Shown: positions 1 to 5,437 of the stretch, piece by piece
Layout of the letters: every line of letters begins with the position of its first letter
How positions within the stretch are numbered: the stretch's first letter is position 1
Assembly: GCA_020630035.1 (NCBI GenBank)
Contig: JAHDCB010000116.1
Location: 1-5,437, forward strand
DNA length: 5,437 bases
Source: Gammaproteobacteria bacterium
Lineage (GTDB): Bacteria > Pseudomonadota > Gammaproteobacteria > Chromatiales > Chromatiaceae
Direction: 5' to 3'
The notes under the pieces: model-generated
The model's database searches: none
What the model was told of the DNA's origin: nothing
What the model saw: only the letters and a program-made list of their open reading frames with translations
Program-made: the position numbers and the translations under genes

Positions 1-3
1 AAA

Positions 4-27
4 CCAAGCCCATACAACGAGGCTTGG
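4..27. terminator. Short inverted repeat at the left edge, possible terminator remnant
   Basis: CCAAGCC (4-10) and GGCTTGG (21-27) are perfect complements around a 10-base loop, so a 7-bp GC-rich hairpin can form. No T-run follows it on the + strand. On the - strand only three T follow (positions 3-1) before the window ends. It may terminate a gene lying to the left, or be part of a leader. The window does not show which. Confidence 0.3.
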
Positions 28-100
28 GCAGACCCGTTCGCTCTAAACTCTAGTTGAATGCGTAACATGCCGTATGACTAACTGAATTTGATAATACTCC

Positions 101-105
101 AGGAG
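101..105 (+). promoter_or_regulatory. Ribosome binding site that fixes the start of the 69-residue protein
   Basis: AGGAG lies six bases before the ATG at 112. This supports that ATG over the in-frame TTG at 88, which would add eight residues encoded across the Shine-Dalgarno sequence itself and has no binding site of its own. Confidence 0.75.
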
Positions 106-111
106 ATTTTT

Positions 112-321
112 ATGGCCTTTCCCGTTAGTTTCGCTGTCGGTGCTGCGCTTGGGGCAGCTGCTACTTATTTGTATAAAGATGTACCTACGCGTGAGCGTCT
201 TGTTGAAAAGACTAAGCAACTGAAAGATAAGACTATGGAAAAAATTAATGCTGTACGTGAAAAGCGGACAGCTGAACGTGTGACGCAGGAGCAACAACCG
301 GCAACTGCCGCAGCTGATTAG
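112..321 (+). CDS. Small membrane-anchored helical protein (YtxH-like)
   Basis: This is a 69-residue protein of unknown function. Residues 4-21 form one short hydrophobic helix rich in Gly and Ala, with a small-residue pattern (G10, G14) that could pack helix to helix. From about residue 23 to 60 the chain is strongly charged (Lys, Arg, Glu) and predicted helical, probably a coiled coil or amphipathic stalk in the cytoplasm. The tail is Ala/Thr-rich. One N-terminal membrane helix followed by a charged helix resembles YtxH-type small proteins, but that is a resemblance of architecture, not a firm family match. The ATG at 112 is chosen for its AGGAG site. The next gene on the same strand encodes a P1B-ATPase-like membrane protein, so a shared membrane role is possible. 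The transposon-like element between them now separates the two by 251 bp. Confidence 0.75.
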   Translation: MAFPVSFAVGAALGAAATYLYKDVPTRERLVEKTKQLKDKTMEKINAVREKRTAERVTQEQQPATAAAD

Positions 322-333
322 TCCCCGGCAGTT
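303..333 (+). terminator. Weak hairpin across the stop codon of the small gene
   Basis: AACTGCCG (303-310) and CGGCAGTT (326-333) are perfect 8-bp complements around a 15-base loop that contains the TAG stop (319-321). The bases after it (ATATTAAGGG) are not a T-run. It could protect the 3' end or attenuate transcription, but it is not a typical intrinsic terminator. Confidence 0.3.
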
Positions 334-361
334 ATATTAAGGGTTAAGCTCCCGTTTCCTA

Positions 362-381
362 GGGGGTGTTCTCAATTAGCT
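362..381 (+). repeat. Left terminal inverted repeat of the MITE-like element
   Basis: This 20-base arm starts GGGGGTGTTC. It differs from its partner arm at bases 6 and 16, having T in both places where the partner's reverse complement has C. Confidence 0.85.
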
Positions 382-502
382 GAGTGGAAATGATTTTGAG
401 TCATTTTTTGTGCTGACAAGGCGCAATGAGGAGTAATAGGTCGTTCTATTGCGACGAATTGCAACGCAGTCAGCGCAGAAAAGGGCCAAAATCAAGCCTT
501 GA

Positions 503-522
503 AGCTGATTGAGAACGCCCCC
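503..522 (-). repeat. Right terminal inverted repeat of the MITE-like element
   Basis: Read on the - strand from 522, this arm starts GGGGGCGTTC and ends at AGCT. Beyond 20 bases the two arms diverge into an internal loop before the palindrome resumes. Confidence 0.85.
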
Positions 523-554
523 TAGTACCCGAGCTTCAGGCCGGATATCCATTC

Positions 555-560
555 AGGTGG
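555..560 (+). promoter_or_regulatory. Probable ribosome binding site for the actuator-like gene
   Basis: AGGTGG is followed by 12 bases and then the ATG at 573, a longer spacer than usual. It lies 33 bp beyond the end of the MITE-like element. No better site is seen before 573. Confidence 0.5.
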
Positions 561-572
561 ATTGCATTTAGT

Positions 573-1334
573 ATGATTCAATTTGGTTTGCTGGTGCCGT
601 TACTTGCTGGTGGTATGGTGAGTGCTGCAGTGCGTCATTACAGACAAAAGGCTGATTATGCTGAAGATTTACAGCATATGGCACTGACAGACCAGCACCA
701 GCGTCGCAATAAGCTGGCTTGGCGTACCAGTCGTGTATTTGATGACGTGGGTGAGTTGCATCATTACCAGCAGGTTGCCTGGTATGTACTGGCCTTTGCA
801 GCTGCCGGTAGCTGGTTTTTTCCACCGATGTCACTGATCAGCCTGCCGTTGCTTGGTTACAACGGTTATCACTATTACCGCATACTACGTCATACCGATT
901 CGGCGGAGCGTAAGACGCCGCTGGCTGTTTTTGAGCTGATCGGAATTACCGCCAGTCTGTTGGCTGGTCGTGTTGTGCCGGCTTCTCTGTTGTTTTTATT
1001 TTCGTTCGGTACGCGTAAATGGTTGTTGCAGGCCGGTAATATCAGCAACAATGTCGGCCTGAAAAATGCGCTTAATCCTAACCTGGCAAATATCTGGGTG
1101 TTACGTGAGGGCACCGAAATCGAAATTTCCGTACCGGAACTGCAACCAGATGATGTCGTGATTTTGCATCTGGGGGATACAGTCACTGTCCCGGGTAAGG
1201 TTGTACAGGGCAGCGGCCATGTCAGACAGTTCAGTTTGCGTAAGCATATGAAGCAGGTGCCGAAATGTATTGGTGATCAGGTCTATCCGTTCACCAGGAT
1301 TGCATCAGGCCATTTACATATCCAGCCCCATTAG
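573..1334 (+). CDS. Truncated P1B-type ATPase-like membrane protein, actuator domain without TGES
   Basis: The 253 residues have hydrophobic stretches at about 4-20, 67-84, 86-103, 116-132 and 134-149, the last four looking like two membrane hairpins. A soluble region (about 173-250) reads like the actuator domain of heavy-metal P1B ATPases. It has the pattern W-V-L-R-E-G-T-E-I-E-I (175-185), then E-L-Q-P-D-D-V-V (189-196), a G-D (201-202) in place of the usual G-E, and a late G-D-Q-V-Y (234-238). Where the family has L-T-G-E-S, the dephosphorylation loop, this protein has L-R-K-H-M (222-226). The chain stops just after the actuator, so the DKTGT phosphorylation site, the ATP-binding domain and the ion-path helices are absent. 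It cannot pump metal by itself. It may be a regulatory or scaffolding pseudo-ATPase, or a decayed relic, although the frame is intact over 253 codons. spoT begins 43 bp downstream. Confidence 0.7.
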   Translation: MIQFGLLVPLLAGGMVSAAVRHYRQKADYAEDLQHMALTDQHQRRNKLAWRTSRVFDDVGELHHYQQVAWYVLAFAAAGSWFFPPMSLISLPLLGYNGYHYYRILRHTDSAERKTPLAVFELIGITASLLAGRVVPASLLFLFSFGTRKWLLQAGNISNNVGLKNALNPNLANIWVLREGTEIEISVPELQPDDVVILHLGDTVTVPGKVVQGSGHVRQFSLRKHMKQVPKCIGDQVYPFTRIASGHLHIQPH

Positions 1335-1377
1335 TCCTTCCGGCCTTTCTGCATTCCGCTAATTTTTTCAGAGCGTT

Positions 1378-3507
1378 ATGCCTATTCAACTTTCACCCGT
1401 TGCACCGATGCGGATCAGCGATCTGTGTCAGGCAATGGAGGTGTATCTCAGCCCCGCCGAAATTCGCGAAGTTTATCGCGCCTACCTGTTTGCTGCCGAA
1501 GCACATGAGGGTCAGACCCGCTTATCCGGCGAAGCCTATATCTACCATCCGGTTGCTGTTGCTGCCATTCTGGTGCAGATGCGCATGGATCATCATTGTC
1601 TGATGGCGGCCATTCTGCATGATGTGATCGAAGACACTGCTATCACCAAAGCGACGCTCAAGCAGGTATTTGCAGATGAAGTCGTTGAGATGGTGGATGG
1701 TGTCAGCAAGCTGACACATCTGAAATTTCGTTCTCGTGCAGAAGCTCAGGCAGAAAATTTTCGCAAGATGATGCTGGCGATGACTCAGGATATGCGCGTT
1801 ATTCTGATTAAGCTGGCGGACCGGCTGCATAATATGCGTACGCTGGAGGTGATGCCACCGGCCAAGACCCGGCGTATTGCGCGTGAAACACTTGATATCT
1901 ATATTCCAATCGCGAATCGCCTAGGGATTAACAATATTCGCCATGAGTTGGAAGAGCTGGCGATGGCAGCGCACTGGCCGCGACGTTATCAGGTGGTGCG
2001 TGAAACACTGCAACGCCGGCGTGGTAATCGACGTGAGTGGATTGACGATATTACCCGGATTTTATCTGAGCGTTTAGCGAAGGATGGCTTGTCGGCGGAA
2101 GTCAGGGGGCGGGAAAAGCGGGCATACAGCACCTATAAAAAGATGCAGTTAAAGAAATGTCGTTTTTCTGAGCTGGTTGATGTGTATGCGTTTCGCGTGA
2201 TTGTTGATCAGGTTGATACCTGTTACCGCGTGCTGGGGGCTGTGCATAATCTGTATCGCCCGATGCCGGGTAAATTCAAAGATTATATTGCGATTCCCAA
2301 GGCGAATGGTTATCAGTCACTGCATACGGTTCTGATGGGCCCGCAGGGGCTGCCGATTGAAATTCAGATTCGCACCCATGCGATGCATTTACTGGCTGAA
2401 CAGGGTATCGCCGCGCACTGGCAATATAAGGGTGAACGTCAGGGTTCAGCGACGGCAGATGCTGCAGCCAAGTGGCTGCGCAACTTATTAGAAGTGCAAC
2501 AGAATACCGGTGACTCCATGGAGTTTCTGGAGAATGTCAAGGTTGACCTGTACCCAGATGAAGTCTACGTGTTTACACCGCTCGGACAGATTGTGGAGTT
2601 ACCGCGTGGGGCCACAGTGATCGACTTTGCGTATGCGATACACTCCAATATCGGCAACCATTGTGTTGCGGCGCGGGTTGATCAGCAATTGGCACCACTA
2701 CGCAGTCAGTTACGCAACGGACAAACGGTAGAGATCATCACCAAACAGACTGCCACACCGAAGCCTGGTTGGCTTGATCTTGCCATGACTGGCAGGGCCC
2801 GTACTGGTATTCGCACTTATCTAAAACATTTAGAGGTCACCGAAGCGGTTGCATTGGGGCAACGCCTGCTGGAACATGAACTCAGTTGCCTTGGCATGCA
2901 GCCGGCACAGGTAGAACCAGCACGACAGGCTGCGATGTTGCATGAGCTGGGGTATGTCGATATATCAGAGCTGCAACAGGATATTGGCCTGGGTAATCGT
3001 TCTGCCGCGTTGGCTGCGCGGCTGATGGTGTTTCCGAACGATCAGACCCAAACCCGGGTTGCTGCCCCCCTGAGTATCCAGGGCGGCGAGGGGATGCTGA
3101 TTCATTTTGCCCGGTGTTGTGGCCCGGTGCCGGGTGATCCGATTATTGCGATTTTCAGTCGTGGGCGTGGCATGTTGGTGCACCATCAGCATTGCCCGAA
3201 TTCGAGCGATTTTCGTCGCCGTGGTAAAGACTGGCTGGAGGTGCAGTGGGATCAGCAGGTCAGTGGCGAATTTCACACCACGTTACGGGTGGACGTCGGC
3301 AACCAGCGCGGTATGCTGGCGACGGTCGCGGCGGTAATTGCGGATAGTGGCTCCAATATTGAAGATGTGCGCAGTGAAGAGCGTGATGGACTCAGTTCGC
3401 GCCTGCGCTTTACCCTGATGGTGCGGGATCGTAAACATCTGGCGGACGTATTACGTCAGATTCGTGTGTTACCGCAGGTTCTGAAGGTTGGTCGCGTCAT
3501 TGGCTGA
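1378..3507 (+). CDS. spoT: Bifunctional (p)ppGpp synthetase/hydrolase SpoT
   Basis: SpoT makes and degrades the alarmone (p)ppGpp in the cytoplasm and sets the stringent response to starvation. The 709 residues compare with about 702 in E. coli. The HD hydrolase domain (about 35-200) keeps its metal and catalytic residues: H57, H81-D82, E85-D86 and D148 with N152. The synthetase domain (about 240-350) has REKRAYSTYKKM, D268 in VDVYAFR, GYQSLHT (311-317) and E328 in EIQIRT, so both activities look intact. A TGS domain follows (about 389-450), then a helical stretch, the Cys/His region (C580, C581, H602, C606) and a C-terminal ACT domain (about 630-709). The ATG at 1378 has only a weak AGAG four bases upstream. 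M11 (1408) aligns better with the start of E. coli SpoT, so the first ten residues are uncertain. rpoZ, often next to spoT, is not directly upstream. Confidence 0.97.
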   Translation: MPIQLSPVAPMRISDLCQAMEVYLSPAEIREVYRAYLFAAEAHEGQTRLSGEAYIYHPVAVAAILVQMRMDHHCLMAAILHDVIEDTAITKATLKQVFADEVVEMVDGVSKLTHLKFRSRAEAQAENFRKMMLAMTQDMRVILIKLADRLHNMRTLEVMPPAKTRRIARETLDIYIPIANRLGINNIRHELEELAMAAHWPRRYQVVRETLQRRRGNRREWIDDITRILSERLAKDGLSAEVRGREKRAYSTYKKMQLKKCRFSELVDVYAFRVIVDQVDTCYRVLGAVHNLYRPMPGKFKDYIAIPKANGYQSLHTVLMGPQGLPIEIQIRTHAMHLLAEQGIAAHWQYKGERQGSATADAAAKWLRNLLEVQQNTGDSMEFLENVKVDLYPDEVYVFTPLGQIVELPRGATVIDFAYAIHSNIGNHCVAARVDQQLAPLRSQLRNGQTVEIITKQTATPKPGWLDLAMTGRARTGIRTYLKHLEVTEAVALGQRLLEHELSCLGMQPAQVEPARQAAMLHELGYVDISELQQDIGLGNRSAALAARLMVFPNDQTQTRVAAPLSIQGGEGMLIHFARCCGPVPGDPIIAIFSRGRGMLVHHQHCPNSSDFRRRGKDWLEVQWDQQVSGEFHTTLRVDVGNQRGMLATVAAVIADSGSNIEDVRSEERDGLSSRLRFTLMVRDRKHLADVLRQIRVLPQVLKVGRVIG

Positions 3508-3527
3508 CCAAGTCAGAGCACGCTTTT

Positions 3528-4031
3528 GTGAATGATATGCTGCCCCGGGCCAATGGATTGGTGCTGATCACGGCGCTGGTTTTATTGCTGATTCTGATGC
3601 TGCTGGGAATCAGTGGTACCCGGACGATGGTATTACAGACGCGCATGGCGATGAACCTGCATCAGATGCATCAGGCATTTCAGGCCGCTGAAGCAGCATT
3701 GCGTGATGGTGAACAGCATATCGCACAATATATCAACGCAGACACAGTCTTTTCAGCCACTTGTGATCTGGGTTTATGCGCTAGTCTGTCGCTGCATGAC
3801 ACGCCCTGGGACAGTATGCTGGTTAATTGGCAGACGGGTGAGAACACGATAATTTATGGCAGTCAGACCGGACAGTCAGCCTTTCTGACGACAGCCCCAC
3901 AGCCGCGCTATATCATTGAACAGTTACCCGGCTCTGTTGCTGCTTCTGATCAGTGGTATCGGGTGACGGCGGTCAGCTACACTGCGGGGGGAGCAGTGCA
4001 ACATATTCTGCAATCAACGTATCTGCAATGA
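3528..4031 (+). CDS. pilX: PilX-type minor pilin of type IV pili
   Basis: PilX-type minor pilins sit at the tip or base of type IV pili and help start assembly with PilV, PilW, FimU and PilY1. The 167 residues begin with a short leader ending in R-A-N-G (7-10), a plausible prepilin peptidase site. A hydrophobic helix follows (11-28), then the family signature T-R-T-M-V-L-Q-T-R-M-A-M-N (31-43) and F-Q-A-A-E-A-A-L-R-D-G-E (51-62). The residue at mature position 5 is Thr, not Glu, as expected for the PilX/GspK-like type. C79 and C84 could form a disulfide. The start is GTG at 3528, which gives a ten-residue leader; the in-frame ATG at 3537 would leave only seven. It lies 20 bp after spoT and overlaps the start of ubiC. 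None of the usual pilin partners is in the window, so its pilus role rests on sequence alone. Confidence 0.85.
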   Translation: MNDMLPRANGLVLITALVLLLILMLLGISGTRTMVLQTRMAMNLHQMHQAFQAAEAALRDGEQHIAQYINADTVFSATCDLGLCASLSLHDTPWDSMLVNWQTGENTIIYGSQTGQSAFLTTAPQPRYIIEQLPGSVAASDQWYRVTAVSYTAGGAVQHILQSTYLQ

Positions 4032-4642
4032 TCTTGTCTTCTGCATCGTGCGAGCCGGCCTGGCATCTGTTGCGGACTGGTCCACGATCTGCCATTCCGG
4101 GATCAGTATATCCCTGGCTGACCGATCCTGGCTCACTGACCCAGGCATTGATTGATAGTAGTCGGGGCCACTTCCATGTCCGGGTACGCCATCAGGGCTG
4201 GCAGGCGGCGACGCCTGGCGAACGTTGTCTGTTGCAGATCACGCGCCGGGAGCGGACACTGGTGCGGCTGGTGCACCTGTATACGCATCGGCGTCCTGCG
4301 GTATTTGCCCGCACGGTGATTCCGCAGCATAGTCTGGTTGGCCAGGTACGCGGTTTGCGTCAGTTAGGGCAGCAACCCCTGGGAGCAGCATTATTTGCGG
4401 ACACAGCGACCCGGCGTGGTATCTGCCAGTTTGCCCGCTTTACGCCTCGTCATCTGTTGTATCAACAGGCGTGTCGTCACCTGCGGTTGGCACCAGCTAT
4501 CATTTGGGGGCGCCGCACGGTATATCATTATGCCGGGCAGCGCTTGTTAGTGAATGAACTGTTTCTGCCTGATCTACCGGACTACCCGACATGTCGCAAT
4601 TCTCTGGCTGGCAGCACCGGTTGTCAGGTTACTGGCAACTGA
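4028..4642 (+). CDS. ubiC: Chorismate lyase UbiC
   Basis: UbiC splits chorismate into 4-hydroxybenzoate and pyruvate, the first committed step of ubiquinone synthesis, in the cytoplasm. The 204 residues are longer than the roughly 165 of E. coli. Active-site equivalents align by spacing: R80 matches E. coli Arg76, R95 in F-A-R-T-V-I-P matches Arg91, and E177 in N-E-L-F-L-P matches Glu155. Ala94 stands at the place of E. coli Gly90. Other family blocks are L-G-Q-Q-P-L-G (113-119) and W-G-R-R (160-163). The ATG at 4028 shares bases with the pilX stop (ATGA), so translation is probably coupled; a GTG start at 3953 would lie well inside pilX and is unlikely. About 20 residues follow the normal end of the family (L-P-D-Y, 183-186). 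They are encoded largely in the overlap with ubiA. Confidence 0.93.
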   Translation: MILSSASCEPAWHLLRTGPRSAIPGSVYPWLTDPGSLTQALIDSSRGHFHVRVRHQGWQAATPGERCLLQITRRERTLVRLVHLYTHRRPAVFARTVIPQHSLVGQVRGLRQLGQQPLGAALFADTATRRGICQFARFTPRHLLYQQACRHLRLAPAIIWGRRTVYHYAGQRLLVNELFLPDLPDYPTCRNSLAGSTGCQVTGN

Positions 4643-5437
4643 TCCGGGCCGATCGTCCGATAGGGATTTACCTGTTGCTATGGCCTACCTTGTGGGCCTT
4701 GTGGCTGGCGGGTGAAGGCCGTCCGGATTGGCACATGGTGCTGATCTTTGTACTGGGAACGGTACTGATGCGGTCTGCCGGATGTGCCATTAATGATTAT
4801 GCTGACCGTCATTTTGATGGTGATGTGGAGCGCACCCGGCAGCGTCCGTTGGTGACAGGCCAGGTAACACCGACTGAGGCGTTGGGAATTGCTGCTGTGT
4901 TGGCGCTGCTGGCGGCAGGTTTGCTGTGGTGGCTGAATACCCCGGCACGCTGGCATGCTGTGATAGCTGTGGTACTGGCGGGGTTGTACCCTTTCAGCAA
5001 ACGGTATATGCCATTGCCACAGCTAGTACTCGGTCTTGCATTTGCTTGGGCGATTCCGATGGCCTTTAGTGCCTTGCAGGGCGCGACCAGCCTGCTCACC
5101 TGGTTATTATTGATTACTGTGGTGGCCTGGATCATTGCTTATGATACGGCCTATGCGATGGTGGATCGCGAGGATGACCGTCAGATTGGCGTGCAGTCCA
5201 GTGCAATTTTGTTTGGTCGTTATGACCGGCTGGTGATCGGTGTGCTACAGGGGCTGGTGATTCTGTTGCTGGGAATTATTGGCTGGCTGGCCGGACGTGG
5301 TGGGATTTATGTGCTCGGACTGATAGCCGGGGCTGGCTTGTTTTATTATCAGCATAGCTTATTACGCCAGCGTGAGCGTGAGGCGTATTTTCGTGCATTT
5401 CTGAACAATCATCCGTTCGGTCTGGTAATATGCGCGG
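4591..5437 (+). CDS. ubiA: 4-hydroxybenzoate polyprenyltransferase UbiA, 3' end cut by the window
   Basis: UbiA is an inner-membrane enzyme that transfers a polyprenyl chain from its diphosphate to 4-hydroxybenzoate, the step after UbiC. The window holds 282 residues, against about 290 in E. coli, so roughly eight and the stop are missing. The two Mg-diphosphate motifs are intact: N-D-Y-A-D-R-H-F-D (68-76) and D-T-A-Y-A-M-V-D-R-E-D-D (185-196). The R-A-D-R-P-I-G-I-Y-L-L-L-W-P-T-L-W-A-L-W stretch (19-38), Y-P-F-S-K-R-Y (133-139) and the late Y-F-R-A-F-L-N-N-H (266-274) also match the family. Many hydrophobic segments fit the multi-helix fold. The ATG at 4591 matches the length of the E. coli N terminus, though no strong ribosome binding site precedes it. 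It overlaps ubiC by 52 bp in another frame, so its translation is probably coupled to ubiC. Confidence 0.95.
   Translation, partial: MSQFSGWQHRLSGYWQLIRADRPIGIYLLLWPTLWALWLAGEGRPDWHMVLIFVLGTVLMRSAGCAINDYADRHFDGDVERTRQRPLVTGQVTPTEALGIAAVLALLAAGLLWWLNTPARWHAVIAVVLAGLYPFSKRYMPLPQLVLGLAFAWAIPMAFSALQGATSLLTWLLLITVVAWIIAYDTAYAMVDREDDRQIGVQSSAILFGRYDRLVIGVLQGLVILLLGIIGWLAGRGGIYVLGLIAGAGLFYYQHSLLRQREREAYFRAFLNNHPFGLVICA

Larger units (their letters stand above)
362..522. mobile_element. 161-bp MITE-like palindromic element with TA target duplication
   Basis: The terminal inverted repeats are 20 bp long (362-381 and 503-522) and match at 18 of 20 positions. Each begins with GGGGG read inward, followed by T/C-GTTCTCAAT. 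TA flanks both ends (360-361 and 523-524), each inside a CTAG, so removing the element and one TA restores CCTAGTACC. The interior continues the palindrome: GATTTTG (392-398) pairs with 487-493; 404-417 pairs with 469-482 at 12 of 14 positions; GCAAT (423-427) pairs with ATTGC (458-462); and AATAG (435-439) pairs with CTATT (446-450) around a 6-base apical loop. No ORF or transposase is present. A TA duplication within CTAG suits IS630/Tc1-type elements and some IS5-family groups. The parent family cannot be fixed from this copy alone. Confidence 0.85.

Noticed and set aside
54..95. Possible sigma-70 promoter (TTGAAT at 54-59; GATAAT at 90-95) before the small gene
   Set aside because: The two boxes are 30 bases apart, and no -35-like box lies at a proper distance from GATAAT. 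Transcription from it would start at the ribosome binding site, leaving no usable leader.
413..439. Promoter-like pair inside the MITE (CTGACA and TAATAG) that could drive the downstream gene
   Set aside because: The spacer is only 15 bases, the -10 matches at three of six positions, and both boxes lie in paired stems of the palindrome, so the match is explained by the repeat structure.
1361..1369. T-rich stretch before spoT as a terminator of the actuator-like gene
   Set aside because: Six T are present, but no stable GC-rich hairpin stands immediately before them.
2965..3337. Open frames on both strands inside spoT
   Set aside because: They are shadows of a clearly conserved SpoT region, with no recognisable protein features or binding sites of their own.
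3953..4027. GTG-started upstream extension of ubiC by 25 residues
   Set aside because: It lies wholly within pilX in another frame, has no family similarity, and the ATGA overlap at 4028 gives a better start.

Overview
The window looks like chromosomal DNA of a gammaproteobacterium of moderate GC content. The evidence is a SpoT that tracks the gammaproteobacterial (p)ppGpp synthetase/hydrolase along its whole length, a ubiC-ubiA ubiquinone pair, and a PilX-type minor pilin. All genes read on the + strand. I do not recognise the species.

Positions 1-572 hold accessory material. A short hairpin lies at the left edge. A 69-residue membrane-anchored, charged, helical protein follows (112-321). 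After it comes a 161-bp element (362-522) that is one long imperfect palindrome: 20-bp terminal inverted repeats, a TA duplication inside a CTAG target, and no coding capacity. It is a MITE-like non-autonomous transposon. Positions 573-1334 encode a 253-residue membrane protein. It matches the first half of a P1B-type metal ATPase up to the end of the actuator domain, but the TGES loop is replaced by RKHM and there are no phosphorylation or nucleotide-binding domains. This orphan pseudo-actuator protein is the most unusual gene here.

Positions 1378-5437 hold a tight run of four genes that looks like one transcription unit. They are spoT (stringent response); a pilX-like minor pilin 20 bp behind it; ubiC (chorismate lyase), joined to pilX by an ATGA stop/start overlap; and ubiA (4-hydroxybenzoate polyprenyltransferase), which overlaps the end of ubiC by 52 bp and leaves the window about 8 residues short of its expected end. 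UbiC and UbiA carry out consecutive steps: chorismate to 4-hydroxybenzoate, then prenylation for ubiquinone. The pilin has no obvious link to its neighbours, and neither the usual pilin partners nor rpoZ (often next to spoT) is in view.

No rRNA, tRNA, CRISPR array, transposase gene or convincing sigma-70 promoter was seen.
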